Below, piece by piece: positions 22,661 to 37,300 of a DNA stretch of 64,000 nucleotides. Under the pieces are notes generated by a model. The model did no database searches, was not told where the DNA came from, and saw only the letters and a list, made by a program, of their open reading frames with translations. Source of the stretch: Rotaria sp. Silwood1. Lineage: Eukaryota > Rotifera > Eurotatoria > Philodinida > Philodinidae. Each line of letters starts with the position of its first letter. The first letter of the stretch is position 1. The stretch covers positions 6,909,634-6,973,633 of the forward strand of contig CAJNOP010000001.1 of the NCBI GenBank assembly GCA_905250075.1, given 5' to 3'. Made by a program: the position numbers and the translations under genes.

Positions 22661-24212
22661 TTATTTTGAAAGTATATAAAATAAAAGTTGATCATTATCA
22701 GTAAGAATAGCACATGTTGATCGTTGACAAAAAGTTGTCCGTTTAATTTCATTTATATCTTCAAAAATACGTTTTGAAATAATTTCACCATCAGATCCAA
22801 ATGAATACAATTGATTACCATTAGCTAAAATAAATCCATGACGATTATCAAAAATAATTCTCATCGGTCTTGATAATTGATCAAGTGCTATTGAACATAT
22901 TGTTACAAGTAAATCAGTAAAATCACGTAATTCAATGCGATAATTTACTATTTTCTTTCTATCACGTAATAATAAAGCTAATTGTTGATCAGATGTACAT
23001 AAATGTTCAACATGATCATTAGTTATGATCAATTGATTTGAACAATAAATTATATTACGTTTTGTTTTATTAATTGTCCATTGATCAAGACGATGCTTAC
23101 TTGACATAAAAAGATATAAATAAGATAATTTTGAATCACATATTAATTGAGTGTAATATGTTTGATTATTAACAGCAATCATTTTAAACCATGAATATGA
23201 ATGTTTAGTTGAATGATATTCAAGAGAATAAACACTACCGTTAGTTGATAGAACAAAAAATGAATCATCATTTAATGTTGATGAACATTGATCGTAACAA
23301 ATATCAACAATATCAGTATGATCCCATTTAAATTGATCAATAAGAGTTCCATTATTTGAAAAAATATTTAATTGTTTAACTTTATTTGAAAATAAAATAA
23401 TTCGATTTCGTGAACTAATTAAAATACTTGGTAAAAAGATTTTTTCTCGACGATTATTAATTGAATTCGATGGTGATATTGAAGATGATACTATTAATGA
23501 TGATTTTGAAGCATCAAAACAAACATTTGGTGGATCATGAATCAATGATAGATCAAAATTTATTGAATGTTCAAATAAATAAAATAATTGTAATGTTGAT
23601 GATGACAATGGAATTAATTCATTATTAATAAGATTTAATTCAACATGGGCAGTTTCATATTCTTTAATATATTTCTGAATTTGTCGATTATATGTATCAA
23701 TTTTCATCCGCATGTTTGATTCTTCATTCACTTTAAGTGATAGTTGTTCTATAAGATATTCATGAAAAAAACAACAAACATTTCTTTTTTCTGTTTCTGA
23801 AATTTTTACCAATATCTGCTGCTAATTGTTGCAATTCAATTTGTCTTTCTGTAGACCATTCTTCGATTTCAAAAGAAATTTGTTCGAATGAATGTTGTAA
23901 TTTATGACGAACATCTGCAACTAAATCATTCAATCTTTTTGTCATTGTCATTTCCCATAGATCAATTTTTTCCATCACTGACATATATTGTTTATTGACA
24001 CTTGTTTTAGGATGATTAGATTGTTTGTGATCATCATTTAATGATGATAATGATAATAATTTATTCATATCATTAGTCAATTGACAAAGTTGAGAATCGA
24101 TCGGTTGTTGATGTCGTGTCAAACATTTTAGACATAGATGATTATTACAATGCATACATTTAGCGACAGTCAATAGGTTGCAATCATCTTCTTCACATAC
24201 AACATTAGACAT
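22661..24212 (-). CDS. B-box-like zinc finger / coiled coil / beta-propeller-like protein 2
   Basis: Two exons on the minus strand, 24212-23810 and 23748-22661, encode 496 residues. The separating 61-nt segment has GT..AG ends and a T-rich tract. Removing it joins two frames that would otherwise look frameshifted. The N-terminal cluster C6, C11, C19, C22, C27, C30, H34 has the same spacing as the paralogue at 14751-16040, with Cys instead of His at position 30. Both share a QLTND[IM]NKL segment just after the finger. A long coiled coil follows and then a beta-rich C-terminal half (about residues 200-496) of propeller type. It is divergently arranged with the kynurenine formamidase gene. Function is unknown. 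Confidence 0.8.
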
Positions 24213-24825
24213 TTTACAAATAGATTGTCGATACTTCTTTCTTTAAATATATATATTCACATCTGTTAGTATTATGTACTAAACTGTTATGTTATATATT
24301 TAATAAAGAAAGAAACAAGACTAATGCAAAAGAAAAAAATTGATTTGACTGTTACATAGAAAATTTAAAACGAATGATAATTCTCAATTTTAACAAGAAC
24401 GGCTGACATTGACAAGTTTCTCTTTTTCAATCCATGAATACTTTGTTTCGCATTAATACCATCAACTGCAAACAACTAAAATCTATTCAAGACGAGTTTT
24501 CAATCGAAAATAAACTCTAATTAAAGTACCGTTATTGTGTGACACCTAACGACAGAAAAAAACACATTGATGCCATCTTTTAAATAGTCGTACTAATAGA
24601 TAGAACCGATTTATGAAACGTGGCTATTGATAAACTACTAAATATTTATATGCACATGGTTTCTTATATTCTATAGTGTATTTCTTTTCGTATATATGTA
24701 CTTAGAAAATTAATTCATCCTTCTAATTCTATTAGATAAAGCAATATTAGACATTCATCTATATCAAATAGGAATAGTTAAAAAATAGAAACACAAAAAA
24801 TAGTTGATTAATGTTTGTCTTTTAG
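24213..24825. promoter_or_regulatory. divergent intergenic region
   Basis: 613 bp between the start codons of the minus-strand propeller gene and the plus-strand formamidase gene. It must hold both 5' flanks. No specific motif can be named. Confidence 0.35.
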
Positions 24826-25752
24826 ATGACAGCAACAGAAATAGATATTGATCGTGCTTACTCACCATCTTGTTGGTCTCATCGATTTAGTGATAGTGAA
24901 AAAGTCATTGAATCTCACGTGCAGACATTAACAAAAGCTACACAATGTGCACAAACTACAATACCTTGCTTGTTAAATTGGACAGTAAATTCAACAAGTG
25001 CATTTCCTGATCATGCGATTGATATTTATTTTCCATCAAATGTTACAGAATTATTACCTTACATTGATTCAATAAAACCAAAAGCAATTTTTGTTTATAT
25101 TCATGGAGGATATTGGCAATTCTTCTCACGAAATGAAAGCGCATTTATGGCTCAAACAATGAGTGATGCACAAATTCATACAGCTGTTATTGGTTATCCA
25201 ATAGCTCCACATGCAACAATCGATCAAATTGTTACATGTGTTGAACAAGCTTTAGTTAAAATTCTCAAATGGGCAATGAAATCATCTAGTAAAGTATTTA
25301 TTTGTGGTCATTCAGCTGGTGGTCATCTTGCTGCAACACTTTTACTTATTGATTGGAAAACTAAATATAATATTGATCATCAAATTTTTGGTGGTTTTTT
25401 TCTTATTTCAGGTGTTTTCGATCTTATTCCAATTGTTTCTACATATGTTAACAAACCTCTTGATATGAACATATCAACAGCTAAAAATTCAAGTCCTTTG
25501 CATCGTGATAGTAATGATTACTGGTCAGAATTGAAGCATGTACCTATTCTATGTATTCATGCTCAATATGATCCTCCAAGTTTTCATGATCAAAATCGAC
25601 AATATGGTTCTTATTTAGAAAAAATTGGTTTTGATAATGTTAAAACTATACAGCTAGATAATTATGATCATTTTGATCTTATAGAACAACTTGAAAAAAA
25701 GGATCAACCGTTAACAACTATGATTTTAACGTTAATAAAAGATTCCATTTGA
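24826..25752 (+). CDS. AFMID: kynurenine formamidase (arylformamidase)
   Basis: Single-exon alpha/beta hydrolase of 308 residues, the usual length for arylformamidase. It would hydrolyse N-formylkynurenine to kynurenine and formate, the second step of tryptophan catabolism, in the cytosol. Visible motifs are the oxyanion-hole signature HGGYW at 93-97, the nucleophile GHSAGG with Ser163, Asp249 in AQYDPPSF, and His282 in YDHFDLIE, giving a complete catalytic triad. GFFLISGVFDL and the N-terminal YSPSCW also match the family. The start at 24826 places YSPSCW at the normal position. The next gene on the same strand begins only about 220 bp after the stop. Confidence 0.93.
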   Translation: MTATEIDIDRAYSPSCWSHRFSDSEKVIESHVQTLTKATQCAQTTIPCLLNWTVNSTSAFPDHAIDIYFPSNVTELLPYIDSIKPKAIFVYIHGGYWQFFSRNESAFMAQTMSDAQIHTAVIGYPIAPHATIDQIVTCVEQALVKILKWAMKSSSKVFICGHSAGGHLAATLLLIDWKTKYNIDHQIFGGFFLISGVFDLIPIVSTYVNKPLDMNISTAKNSSPLHRDSNDYWSELKHVPILCIHAQYDPPSFHDQNRQYGSYLEKIGFDNVKTIQLDNYDHFDLIEQLEKKDQPLTTMILTLIKDSI

Positions 25753-25793
25753 TTTAGACTCATTTGATTTAATTTGTTTTTGGAAAAAAATAT

Positions 25794-25799
25794 AATAAA
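25794..25799 (+). terminator. polyadenylation signal of the formamidase gene
   Basis: AATAAA 42 nt after the stop codon. Confidence 0.5.
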
Positions 25800-25971
25800 G
25801 CTTCATATAATTCAATCGGAAGTCTATCGAGATGCTTAATACTGCCATCTACTGTTCGTGCAATTATAAAATTCACGGTAGAAAGAAAAAAAAGTTCTCG
25901 TTTGTTCTCTTTTCTGTAATATTGCTTTATGGTTGCCAGGCGACATTTTTACATCACATTTCATTCGTAAC

Positions 25972-27068
25972 ATGGCACCACCATCGTTTCATATAGCTGT
26001 ATATGGTCTTTTAAATTCTGATGAATATCAATTAGCTAAACATTGCTTGGAAGATTTACAGCGAACACATTCAAATCAAATATCTAATTCAGAAATTCAT
26101 CCATTACTTGAATATGAATGGAAATCATTTATGCAAAATAAACGTGCTGAATTACGTGGTGAAACATGGTCATTCAATGATAAATGTATGGTATTTATTG
26201 ATAAACAATTACTTGGAAATGCTGAACAATTTTTACATTGGGCGAAAAATACATTTGATCATAGTGATTTTCGTTCGAATGAACTTTTGGGTGTATTTTC
26301 ACATGAAGAATACAAGTATGTGTATTTTTAAAACAATATAAGTTATAAGTATTTCTTTTTGTTTAAGACGTCAATTTGAATCAATTAATGGTCAACATAC
26401 TTATTGTTTTATGGATTTTCAAATTGAAGATCGTGAAAATTCTCAAACAACTGATATTGGTCGTTTAGTATTTGAATTATTTAATGATCAAGCACCAGAA
26501 ACATGTGAAAATTTTCGAGCATTATGTACAGGTGAAAAAGGTCAAAGTGGAAAAACTGGTACAATTCTTCATTATAAAGATTCAATTATTCATCGTATCG
26601 TATCAAATGGATGGATTCAAGGTTAATTAAATATTTCTTTTTGAAAAAGAAAAAAAACTATATATATAATTTTTTTTTTCAGGTGGAGATATTCGGGGTG
26701 GCAGAGGTAATGGTGGAGAATCGATCTTTGGTGAAACATTTCCTGATGAAACATTTGTTGTTAAACATAATCAACGAGGCATTCTTGGTCAATATTCATA
26801 TTTTTCATATGTACTTAATTACTAAATTAAATTTTTTTTTTTTTAAGGCATGGCAAATAAAGGCTATCGACACTCAAACGGAAGTCAATTTTATATAACT
26901 CTATCAGATGCTTGTGAATGGATGTCAAATCGTTTCGTTGCATTTGGTCGTGTTGTTGAAGGTTTTGATACATTATATAAACTTGAACATATCGATACAA
27001 TTAATCAACGACCAATAAAAGCTGTTAAAATTGTCGATTGTGGAACAGTTCAATTAGATGAGGATTAA
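25972..27068 (+). CDS. PPIL6: cyclophilin-type peptidyl-prolyl isomerase-like, PPIL6
   Basis: Predicted 307 residues, close to vertebrate PPIL6. Exons: 25972-26315, 26368-26621, 26683-26787, 26848-27068. The start is the ATG at 25972 (MAPPSFHIAVYGL), because the upstream in-frame extension has no ATG. An N-terminal region of about 130 residues typical of PPIL6 precedes the cyclophilin domain. The domain shows FELFNDQAPETCENFRALC, HRIV, GWIQGGD, RGGRGNGGESIFG, and GSQFYITL. The usual FMIQGGD reads GWIQGGD and the active-site Trp region is altered, so isomerase activity may be weak, as thought for other PPIL6 proteins. It converges with eIF5A. Confidence 0.9.
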
Positions 27069-27707
27069 GGTTTTTTTTTTTTTAACTTATTTTTATATAC
27101 AACAAATAACAACTTATATTCAATTATATCGAGAAATAATCACAGAAATTTTCCATTCTTCATTTAATAAGCATAATCTTTGACACGTATACATTGCTGT
27201 AATTAGATGATAAAATATCTTGCTCATATTCACTCGAATCCTGATTCAATTCCATTGAAAAATTTTAAAAAAATTTAACCATCACCCAATCATCATATGT
27301 GTAGATATAATAGAAAGAATAATAAAAATCAACAAACAAAGCGATCCACCAAAAATACGAAAAAAAAAAAGAAACGAAAGTTTTAACCAATCAACATGAC
27401 CTAAATTTGCGTGGATTTCACAAGTTTAGAAAAAGACTATATATGTGCTTGTTTTTACTTTTGTTTTTGAGCTAAAAAAAAACACAACTCTACGTTCGTG
27501 CGAAAAGAGAAAATAAAAAGGGGAGAGAAAAAAAAAAGGGATTTTCATAAAATGAGGATATTAATAGTTTAACTTCGTTTTCTTTTTCTTCTATTATGAG
27601 TAACAATAATATAAGAAGTTAGTTTCTCATAGAAGATATGATTGTTGAAATTCTTAATGATATAGTAACAAAAGAAAAAAAAAAAAGCAGATGATTCGAA
27701 TAGAAGT
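27069..27707. other. convergent 3' intergenic region
   Basis: A/T-rich DNA between the 3' ends of PPIL6 (+) and eIF5A (-), with homopolymer A runs. No gene is seen. Confidence 0.5.
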
Positions 27708-28396
27708 TTATTTTTTTGAATCTTGTTCAATTTTGTATGACATAATGGCTTCTTCGCCAAGAGCTTGAAGTACAGTGACTTTAAGAGCTTCTCCACTTTC
27801 AAATTTAGCTTTAATCTCTTGACCTAAATCACCTTCCGGAAGTTTGATATCACTACGTGTGTCCGAACTATCATCCATCAATGATACATAACCATCGTTA
27901 TCAACATCAATCAACTAACAAAAAAATGAAAAAAATAACATAATTTTCTTTTAAACAATAGATTTGTCTTCTTTACTGAATATTCAACACGTTTAACATT
28001 TGGAACACTCATATTATGTGTTGATGGACAAATATCTTCGTATTTTTTTCCTGTAAAAATATCAATACCAACCATATGAACCTAAATGAAAATATTTTCA
28101 TTGAATTCATTTTTTTTAGAAAATTTTCAAAGACAAAACAAAAAGATCTATACCTTAGCATGTCCATGTTTGCCAGTTTTTGATGTTGACATTTCCATAA
28201 TTTTACATGGACGATTTTTTAACATAACAAAGCCGTTTTTACGTAAAGCTGAACATTGTTGAGGATATCTATTAATATCAATTTTCACTATTAAGAAAAA
28301 ATTCTTTTGAATGAATACATACGTTGTTGATGCTCCAGCATCACCTGTTTGAAAATCTTCATCATGGTCATGTGCAGCAGCATTACTTTCGGCCAT
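27708..28396 (-). CDS. EIF5A: translation initiation factor 5A
   Basis: 166 residues from four minus-strand exons: 28396-28323, 28268-28154, 28081-27977, 27914-27708. eIF5A promotes translation elongation through difficult peptide motifs and termination after hypusine modification. The hypusination loop [11 protein letters not shown] is intact, and the modified lysine is Lys58. Other family blocks visible are [30 protein letters not shown] and the C-terminal OB-fold. Length and intron sizes (54-72 nt) are normal. The acidic N-terminus [15 protein letters not shown] begins at a clear ATG. Confidence 0.96.
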
Positions 28397-29679
28397 GTTA
28401 ATGCTTAAAAATCAAAACTGATTGAAAACTTCTACAATATAAATAAAATCACAATTATAATGAATCATTTCAATTCGCTAAGATTTTTTTTTCTCTTAAT
28501 ATTATCATTCAGGAAAAAAAAACAGTAAAAATAATGAATAAATGAATCGATCGTATGAATAACATCAACCACATATGGTCTTTGGAATAAAACACAACAT
28601 ATCACCATTTGAATGGTAACACCTCTACTAAGAAGACGACAATCTTGCCTTCGTTTTTCTACCATTGTATATAAATATTTTATTTGATACCTTTGTTTTT
28701 TTATTAGTTATAGTAATTTATGCTAAAAATATCATTAATTGAAAAATATACTTTATTTATGTCGTAAGGATTTGCATAAAACAAACTATAAAGATTATAT
28801 GATCTTATGCCATCTATCGTAAAGCCTTGATTTTATTTCAAGTAAATATCTAGGTCAATAATCCACCTAAATTAATTCATTTGATTATCATTATTTAGAA
28901 GGCAAAAAATTTAAACTGTATAATATTGAAGGGATTTTTTTACATAGATGGAACATCTTTTTTTCTATTAGTATAAGAAATAGTTTTATTTAAAAATTTT
29001 AATGAAGACAAACCATAATTAATTATCAATCGTAATTGAAAAAAAGATTTATTCTTTCTAATACAATCGAGTACTTGATTCTTTTTTCTTTGTCTTTAAA
29101 TAAGAGTAACATCCTTTTCCTATGATCTTATTTTTTACATTGCTCTTCAAAATACATATCCTTAGATTAGCTTGGAAAGTGCCGGAATAAATATCTTGAG
29201 ATTGAAGAAAGTAAACAATTATTTCTGTCTCATTGAACTTTGATCAATATGCAAAAAGGACATTAAAACTTGAAAAAAAAATTGATTACATCTATTCAAA
29301 GGAAAATAACCATGTAAAAATTCTTGTTTTTGACTTTATCATTGAGCCACTAATTAATTGTTGCTATGCATTTAACATATAAATACGAAAAAAATTTCTT
29401 ATATAAAAGATAACATATAGTTCTTATATTTTCTTAAATAAATATAACACTTTCATTGTTTTTTTTTCTTCTATGTAGAAAAAAGGATAGAGACGACATC
29501 AGGAGTAATAATGCACATTCAATGAAAAAAAAAACATAATATCACCGTATATTCACATATCAATGTATGTGCTAACAACAAAAAGAAAGAAGAGAGAAAG
29601 ACATCTTTAACCAATACTATCCGACCAAGAAAAAAGAAAGAATTACATAAAAAAGAAGTAAAAGTTAATATGCTTTAGC
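28397..29679. other. intergenic, no gene recognised
   Basis: Contains the 5' flank of eIF5A and the 3' flank of the next minus-strand gene. Only short frames without domains occur. Confidence 0.5.
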
Positions 29680-31514
29680 CTATGTATCAGCGGACATATT
29701 TGGACAAGATGCTAACGATCGACACTAAAATAATAACATAGAATTTTATAAATTTATATATGAAAAGAAATAACATACTAGTGTATGCATAAAATCATCA
29801 CTATCACCTATAGGTCTATGACAAAGTAAACATAACTAAGATTTCAAAAAGAAGAACATAGTTATAGTATATTATCATAAAAGAAAATATCATACTTTTG
29901 ATTGAGCTATTGTTGTTTGATCAATTTGACGACAAGAAAATGATGGTACTGGTGAGTTACTAGATGATGTCATTAGACGACGTGTACCTCGTCCGGTACT
30001 ATGTGCAAGTTGTGATAATGTTTGATATCTATTACTATTTTTCATATCGTGTGCTAGATCTTGTATCATACTACTAAATGGATTATCTAAATCCATTGAT
30101 GAGGTTTTTTGTTGATCATTATGTGATGTTGATATTGTATGATGAATAAATAAAATTAAATGACGTAATTCATCACATGTATGAGCCATTATTTTGCATT
30201 CATCATGAACTTCATTTTGATATACATTTCGAAAATTTGCAAGTAATCTATCCATTAATTTAATCTAAAAAATAATTATTTAAATAAGACGATAAGATGT
30301 TGTTGTTGCTGGTTTTTTTTTAAATATAATAACATACTGTACGAAAACTATATTCTTCAATAATATCAAAATTATTTGTATGATCCATAGTTTGTGTTGA
30401 ACGATTAATAGAATCATTTATTGAACTACATTGAATAGATATATCATTAACAGAAGTTTTTCTATCGATAGAAAAGAAAAAGAAGAAAGAATATTTAGAA
30501 GACTAAAAAAAAAAAAACAAGAAGAGAATTTTTACTTTCTTGATTTTTTAATAGCTTCAATAGATTCAAGACTTTTTTCAATTAAATTATCAAATAATAA
30601 TCTATACGATGATTGATTTTCATTATTTGTATTATGATCAATACCATTTGTTATTATTAATGAATCTGTAGTAAGATTTTTATTATTACCGAAACAAAAT
30701 TCATTAGCAAATGGATTTAATTCTGGCATTTTTGTCTTCGTTTTAGTTTTCTGTTCGATAAATGTTAAAAAATCGTCTTGTGAATTATCATAGTCAATGT
30801 CTTGAACAGAAGATGAAGATGGAAAAGGAATTTGATCCGATTCTAAAATAAGAATTAAGATAACAATATTTAATATTTTTTGAAAAGTTTTTATTATGTT
30901 TTTCTTTTTCACCTGAACGAGATATAAATGATGATGCTGATGATGAATTTTTACGTGTTCTTGGTTCTGTATTATTAGAATTTGCATCAACAATCACTAT
31001 TGGATTTTTTGCTTGTTTTGTTTGATCTATAATTGGTGATTGACATTCACGAATATTCAAGTTTTTATTGCGTTCAACATCATTTCCAATAGTTGGAGAG
31101 CCTATTGATGAATGCTGTAGTTGTTGTGACGATAACAGTGGTGTCGGCATTAATGGACGTGGTGGAATTAATGCTGCTGAATTAGTGATATGTGTTGCTG
31201 GAGATAAAATATTATTTGGAGTAGGATAAAATGGATTGTAAAATGCATTATAACCAAGTCCAACATTTCCATGACGATGATTACCAGTTGATGGATATGG
31301 TGAAACGTTAGGATAAACAGCTGGAGCAAAAAAATGTTGTCCAGTTGCATTAGTATTACCATAAGGAAAAAACATAGGCATCATCGGGACAAATAAAGGA
31401 GTAGGTATAGTGATCGATGTACGCTTCTAAATTGAATAGACAAATGAAAGATTGATTCAGCATTAAACAAAGCCATACTTCATCTGTAGTAGGTGTCGTA
31501 CCATTCTGACTCAT
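29680..31514 (-). CDS. unrecognised protein with three NPF motifs
   Basis: Spliced minus-strand model of 464 residues. Exons: 31514-31479, 31426-30913, 30842-30536, 30461-30338, 30264-29896, 29724-29680. All junctions are GT..AG and in phase. The N-terminal third is rich in Pro, Asn, Tyr and Phe, with a low-complexity look. The middle is Ser/Asp/Asn-rich. The region around residues 328-375 (DRLLANFRNVYQNEVHDE to HLILFIHHTI) is predicted helical and looks the most conserved. Three Asn-Pro-Phe tripeptides (about residues 76, 226 and 388) are potential EH-domain ligands, hinting at endocytic adaptors, but this is only motif-level inference. If the last donor is not used, the protein would end one residue after residue 450, at 29890. 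I do not recognise the family. Confidence 0.65.
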
Positions 31515-32806
31515 CGCTATGATAATCTTGGTCTAAAGCGAAAAATAGAAAGACAGAGATAAAGAAAAAGAAAAGAATGCTCCATTACATATTCATTACA
31601 TATAGGCGAAAACAAATGGCGCATTTAGTCTTTGTGCTCTTATTATGATTTTTCGAAAAAATAAAAACAGAATTTCTTTTCTTTCTTAATCAATTTTTAT
31701 TCATGTTTGAATTCAAAAACTAGTCTTAATTTCATTTCAATCTTTTCTGATTGTTTTTATCATCATGCAAAACTGTTTCATGTCAAATCAATAAAAAAAA
31801 AAAAGACCCAAAAAATAAATAAAATCTTGGTCAAACAACAAGTTTTCTTTTTTTTTTTCGACTAAGAAAACGCAAGAAAACAGAACAAAAACATTACGAC
31901 TAAAATAACTATTTTTGCTATTTGTTTTTTGTTTGTATAGACTGTTGAGTGTGTATTTTAAATAAGTAAGTATATAATGAGAAAAAAAAGTAAGAGCGAA
32001 ACAGACGAGAAAAAAGAGATAAACACCACGTACATTGTGTTGGTTTTCATTCTGCGAAACGCACACACACAAACAGATCAAGCAGTAAGAAAAAAAAAAG
32101 ACAAAAAAAAGACAAAAAACATTTAGCAGCAGAGCATAGAGCAGTAAGACAAGAAGAAAAAAAAAGAGAAAAACACAATAATACACGCGCTGAATAAAAC
32201 GACTAGAACAACTGCGTTCGCTCTGAAACGACACACATACAACAGCAGAAGTAGTAGAAGTAGGACGAGAAGACTGGTGTGAGAACTATGTTCACACGAT
32301 ACCGATCCATAACGATACGACAATTAAAAATAACATACACACACACACATACATACATACATTCATACATACATAAACTACTGACAATTATGAAAAAGAG
32401 ATGAGAAGCAAAAAAGCAGCTTACAAAAAGAAGAGAGAGAATGCAGGCAAAAACAGACCCGTATCGAATTTAAAAGAGAGAGAGAGAGAAATAGATAGAA
32501 AGTCTCTGTAAATATGTATGCATGTGTGTGTTTGACAAACGTGTTTCACCACTGTTAAGAAAAGAACAACAAGAGCACAACAGAGACAAGAAAGAAAAAA
32601 CAGATAGGACGACAAGCAAAATTGGCAATACCAAACGTACAAAAAAATATGTCCACCAGCCTAGAGATACAGATAGAGAAGAAAGAAAAAAAAAACATAG
32701 AGTTATTGTATTGCTTGAGGGAGAATAGGTAAGAAAGCTGGCTCTTATTGTTGTCGTCGATGTGACAAAGCAGATCTTTTGCAAGAAAGATAGATAGTAA
32801 TTGAGG
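31515..32806. other. intergenic with low-complexity and microsatellite DNA
   Basis: A/G-rich on the plus strand, with (AC)n/(ACAT)n at about 32337-32378 and (GA)n at about 32475-32489. Open frames here are by-products of the base bias. It separates the 3' end of the G-beta gene from the start of the downstream gene and probably holds that gene's promoter and 5' UTR. Confidence 0.55.
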
Positions 32807-34340
<1,534 letters not shown>

Positions 34341-37300
34341 TCTGATTTAATATTAATTATTAATAAAAAGATAAAGGATAAGACAATGGGAAATAAGGAG
34401 AAAAATTAATTTAATTGCGAATTGTGACTATTGAATAAACCTATAATAAAATAAATATTAAATATTTATTTAAAATCTATTATTAAAATGAAAAAATATC
34501 TTAACTATTTCTTTCATTATTTTCTACAATATTTAAATTCCAATAAATAATACCATTGATTATTACTTGAAAACTTGTACTATATGCACACCTCTAACTT
34601 ATAATAGAAAAATTTTCCTTATCAATATTTGTTTCTAATCTGAAAAATAATAATTTTTTAGTCAAAATGTAAAATAATTTAAGTATGTTTTGGTACAAAT
34701 AACAAACGGTTGATGAATGCCAATAGTACTGATCAGATCTTACGTTATCACTAGTTTCTTTTAATATACATCTAATTGAATGATATGAAACAAGGCTCGT
34801 TACGAATTTTGTCTGTATTTCTCAGATTTATCGGGTGTTATCGTTAATATTTGAAAATGTAATCTTACTCTTATTATCATTGAAAAAAACATCTTTATAT
34901 AAATGGAATTTTATCAAAGAGAAAAAGCTGTTTTTCTTCAATAATCTAACCGTGTGATGTGCGTGAGAAATAAGTATTATTTCAAGGAAGGAAAGCAACA
35001 TGTTTCTGTAGTATTTAATGGAATCAAACAAAACCTTCAACGGTGAAAATCGCTAAAAAAAATGCAACGAACTGAGAAAGCCTCTTGTTATTTTCTCACT
35101 GACGATAATGTTAGTCGTGCGTGTGTCACGATAGCTCTTGCTCTCTCTCTCTCTCTCTCTCTCTCGCTTTTTTATATCTCGTCTTGCGCGACGACATTGA
35201 TGATGCTGACTGTGTGACAGTCAATGTGTGTGTACTATCTACTACTGGTTGCTGCTACTGCCATTGCCATCATCATCATCAATGATGGCGATAGCAGTGT
35301 AGGATGATGGTGTACATGCGCGTGTGTATTATTCTCTACTCAAAATTGGTGACGCACTCGCGCAATTTCTTCTTTTCTTCAACATGTTATTCTTACACGA
35401 CAATGATGGCATCCATACAAACACACACACATACAATAAAGAAGGCTTGAGAATCTCTATTGTATAGACAATAAAAACATACAGGAATACATAAAAAAAC
35501 ATTAAAAATTAAAATTAAACTATAAAAAAGTTTTTTTATTTTTTGTTCTGTATTATTTTCATTTGTTTGTATATGTATATATATATATATATATATCTTA
35601 CTTGATTTGTTTTATTGTATGATAGAAAATAGAAGGATGAAGAATGACCATCAAGATAATAATAATGAACAACAGACGTGATCATTGATGTAGTAATTTA
35701 AGTAATGATAATAATGATGATTGTCGTATTGTTTCTGATATATTATTTTCCGTTTAATACGTGCGTACATTGTAGAGAAAATATGATTTTGTCTGAAATT
35801 CTATCATTTATGCATACACTTCCACGATGTGGCAAAATAACAAACACACACACATACACGCACGACTACTGGTTTGTTTCAGTTTTTCAACAAAAAAAAA
35901 CCGAGAAGCAAAAAAAAAAGAAAAACGACGATCTATCGACGACGTTACTGCTTGCTGTTGCCACTCGGGCGAGCGAACGAGCGGACGGGGTGGATGAAAC
36001 AACAAAGAGAAAAGTTTGGCCGACTAGCAGCGGCAACTGAGAGGAAAAAGTCTGCGTGTATATGGCAGCAATAGGGTGAGGAAAAAACGAAGAATAAAAA
36101 GAGATGGTAGTACGTAGAATATAGATGGAAGATCTTCCTTCTTTTCCGAGCGACAAGTAATAGGAGAAAAGAAAAAGAAAAAAAAAGAAAGAACGCGAGT
36201 GCACGTCGAAGTCGGGTCCAGACCAGTCAGCCAGCAATGATGATACGATGCTGATGAACAGCTCTATTGTTGATGATAATTTTCTTTGCGTTCCTCTCTC
36301 GCTCCCACACTATCGACAACGACCGGCTTCGCCGTCGTTACTGCCACTGTTCGCTTTTCTATAATCATAATTCTAGTAATGCGAACTAGTCGGTTTTATT
36401 TGAAAAAAAAACGAAGAAAGAAGGAAAGAAAAAGGAAACGAAGAGAAAAAGAAGGAGGAAAAAACAAGAGCAATGCTAAGAACTACTGTTGTATACCATT
36501 GAGAGCTCAACTCGACGTTAGCCAGGAGAACAGGAAGTAATGATTACTTGGTGCGATGACGACGACGAGCACCGAATGCTATAGAGAAAGAAAAAGAATG
36601 AGAGAGAGAGAGAACGAAAGAAATGCGTTCGGGTCCGTTAAAAAATATACACACATACACATACACAGACATAAACCAGTTTGGCGTCGTTCTTATCTTT
36701 CTATCATTTTGTTGCAGCCGCGTCTATTCTCTGCCATAGCTAGCACTATTACCACTAAAAAAGAAGAAACAACCAACAGAAAAGAAGAAAAAGAAGAAGA
36801 GGGAGTCCACTTGATAACAGGCATCACTAACAAATGATGAATAGACAAATCGACCAATGTCCATCATCATTATTGTTGCTCATACTAATAACAAATATCA
36901 TTGTCTAATGGAAGATAAAATAGTATGCATGATGTAAGACAGATCGTGTTCGAATGCATCATTCTAATGGAAAACAGAGACTCATAGATGCATACACCGC
37001 AACTTTGTTTTTTTTTTTTTATGTTTCAATTGAACCAAAAAAGATAAAAGAGAGAAAACACAAATGCTCTCACTATAATATGAAGGTGAAGAAAATAATC
37101 CTCTTGCATTTCTATCTTTTTTTTTTCTTGTTGCTGTCTTTCTCTATATATCCGACACTCTACTACTACTCTTCACTCTCAGTCATCTTTTCTCTTGTTA
37201 CTTAGTCGGCTTTCTTTTTTTTGAGAAATAGCGTCGTATACCCGACAATGATGACGCCGCGAGTGACGGGTTTGACACGCAGTTCCCTCCCAATTTCGAA

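Noticed and set aside
25933-25971. Upstream extension of the PPIL6 frame
   Set aside because: It begins at TTG, not ATG. The ATG at 25972 gives the expected N-terminus.
31788-32784. Phe/Leu/Cys-rich minus-strand open frames that look membrane-like
   Set aside because: Products of A/G-rich low-complexity DNA on the plus strand, overlapping in several frames.
35705-37205. Lys/Arg-rich plus-strand open frames
   Set aside because: Explained by purine-rich simple sequence. No recognisable protein family.
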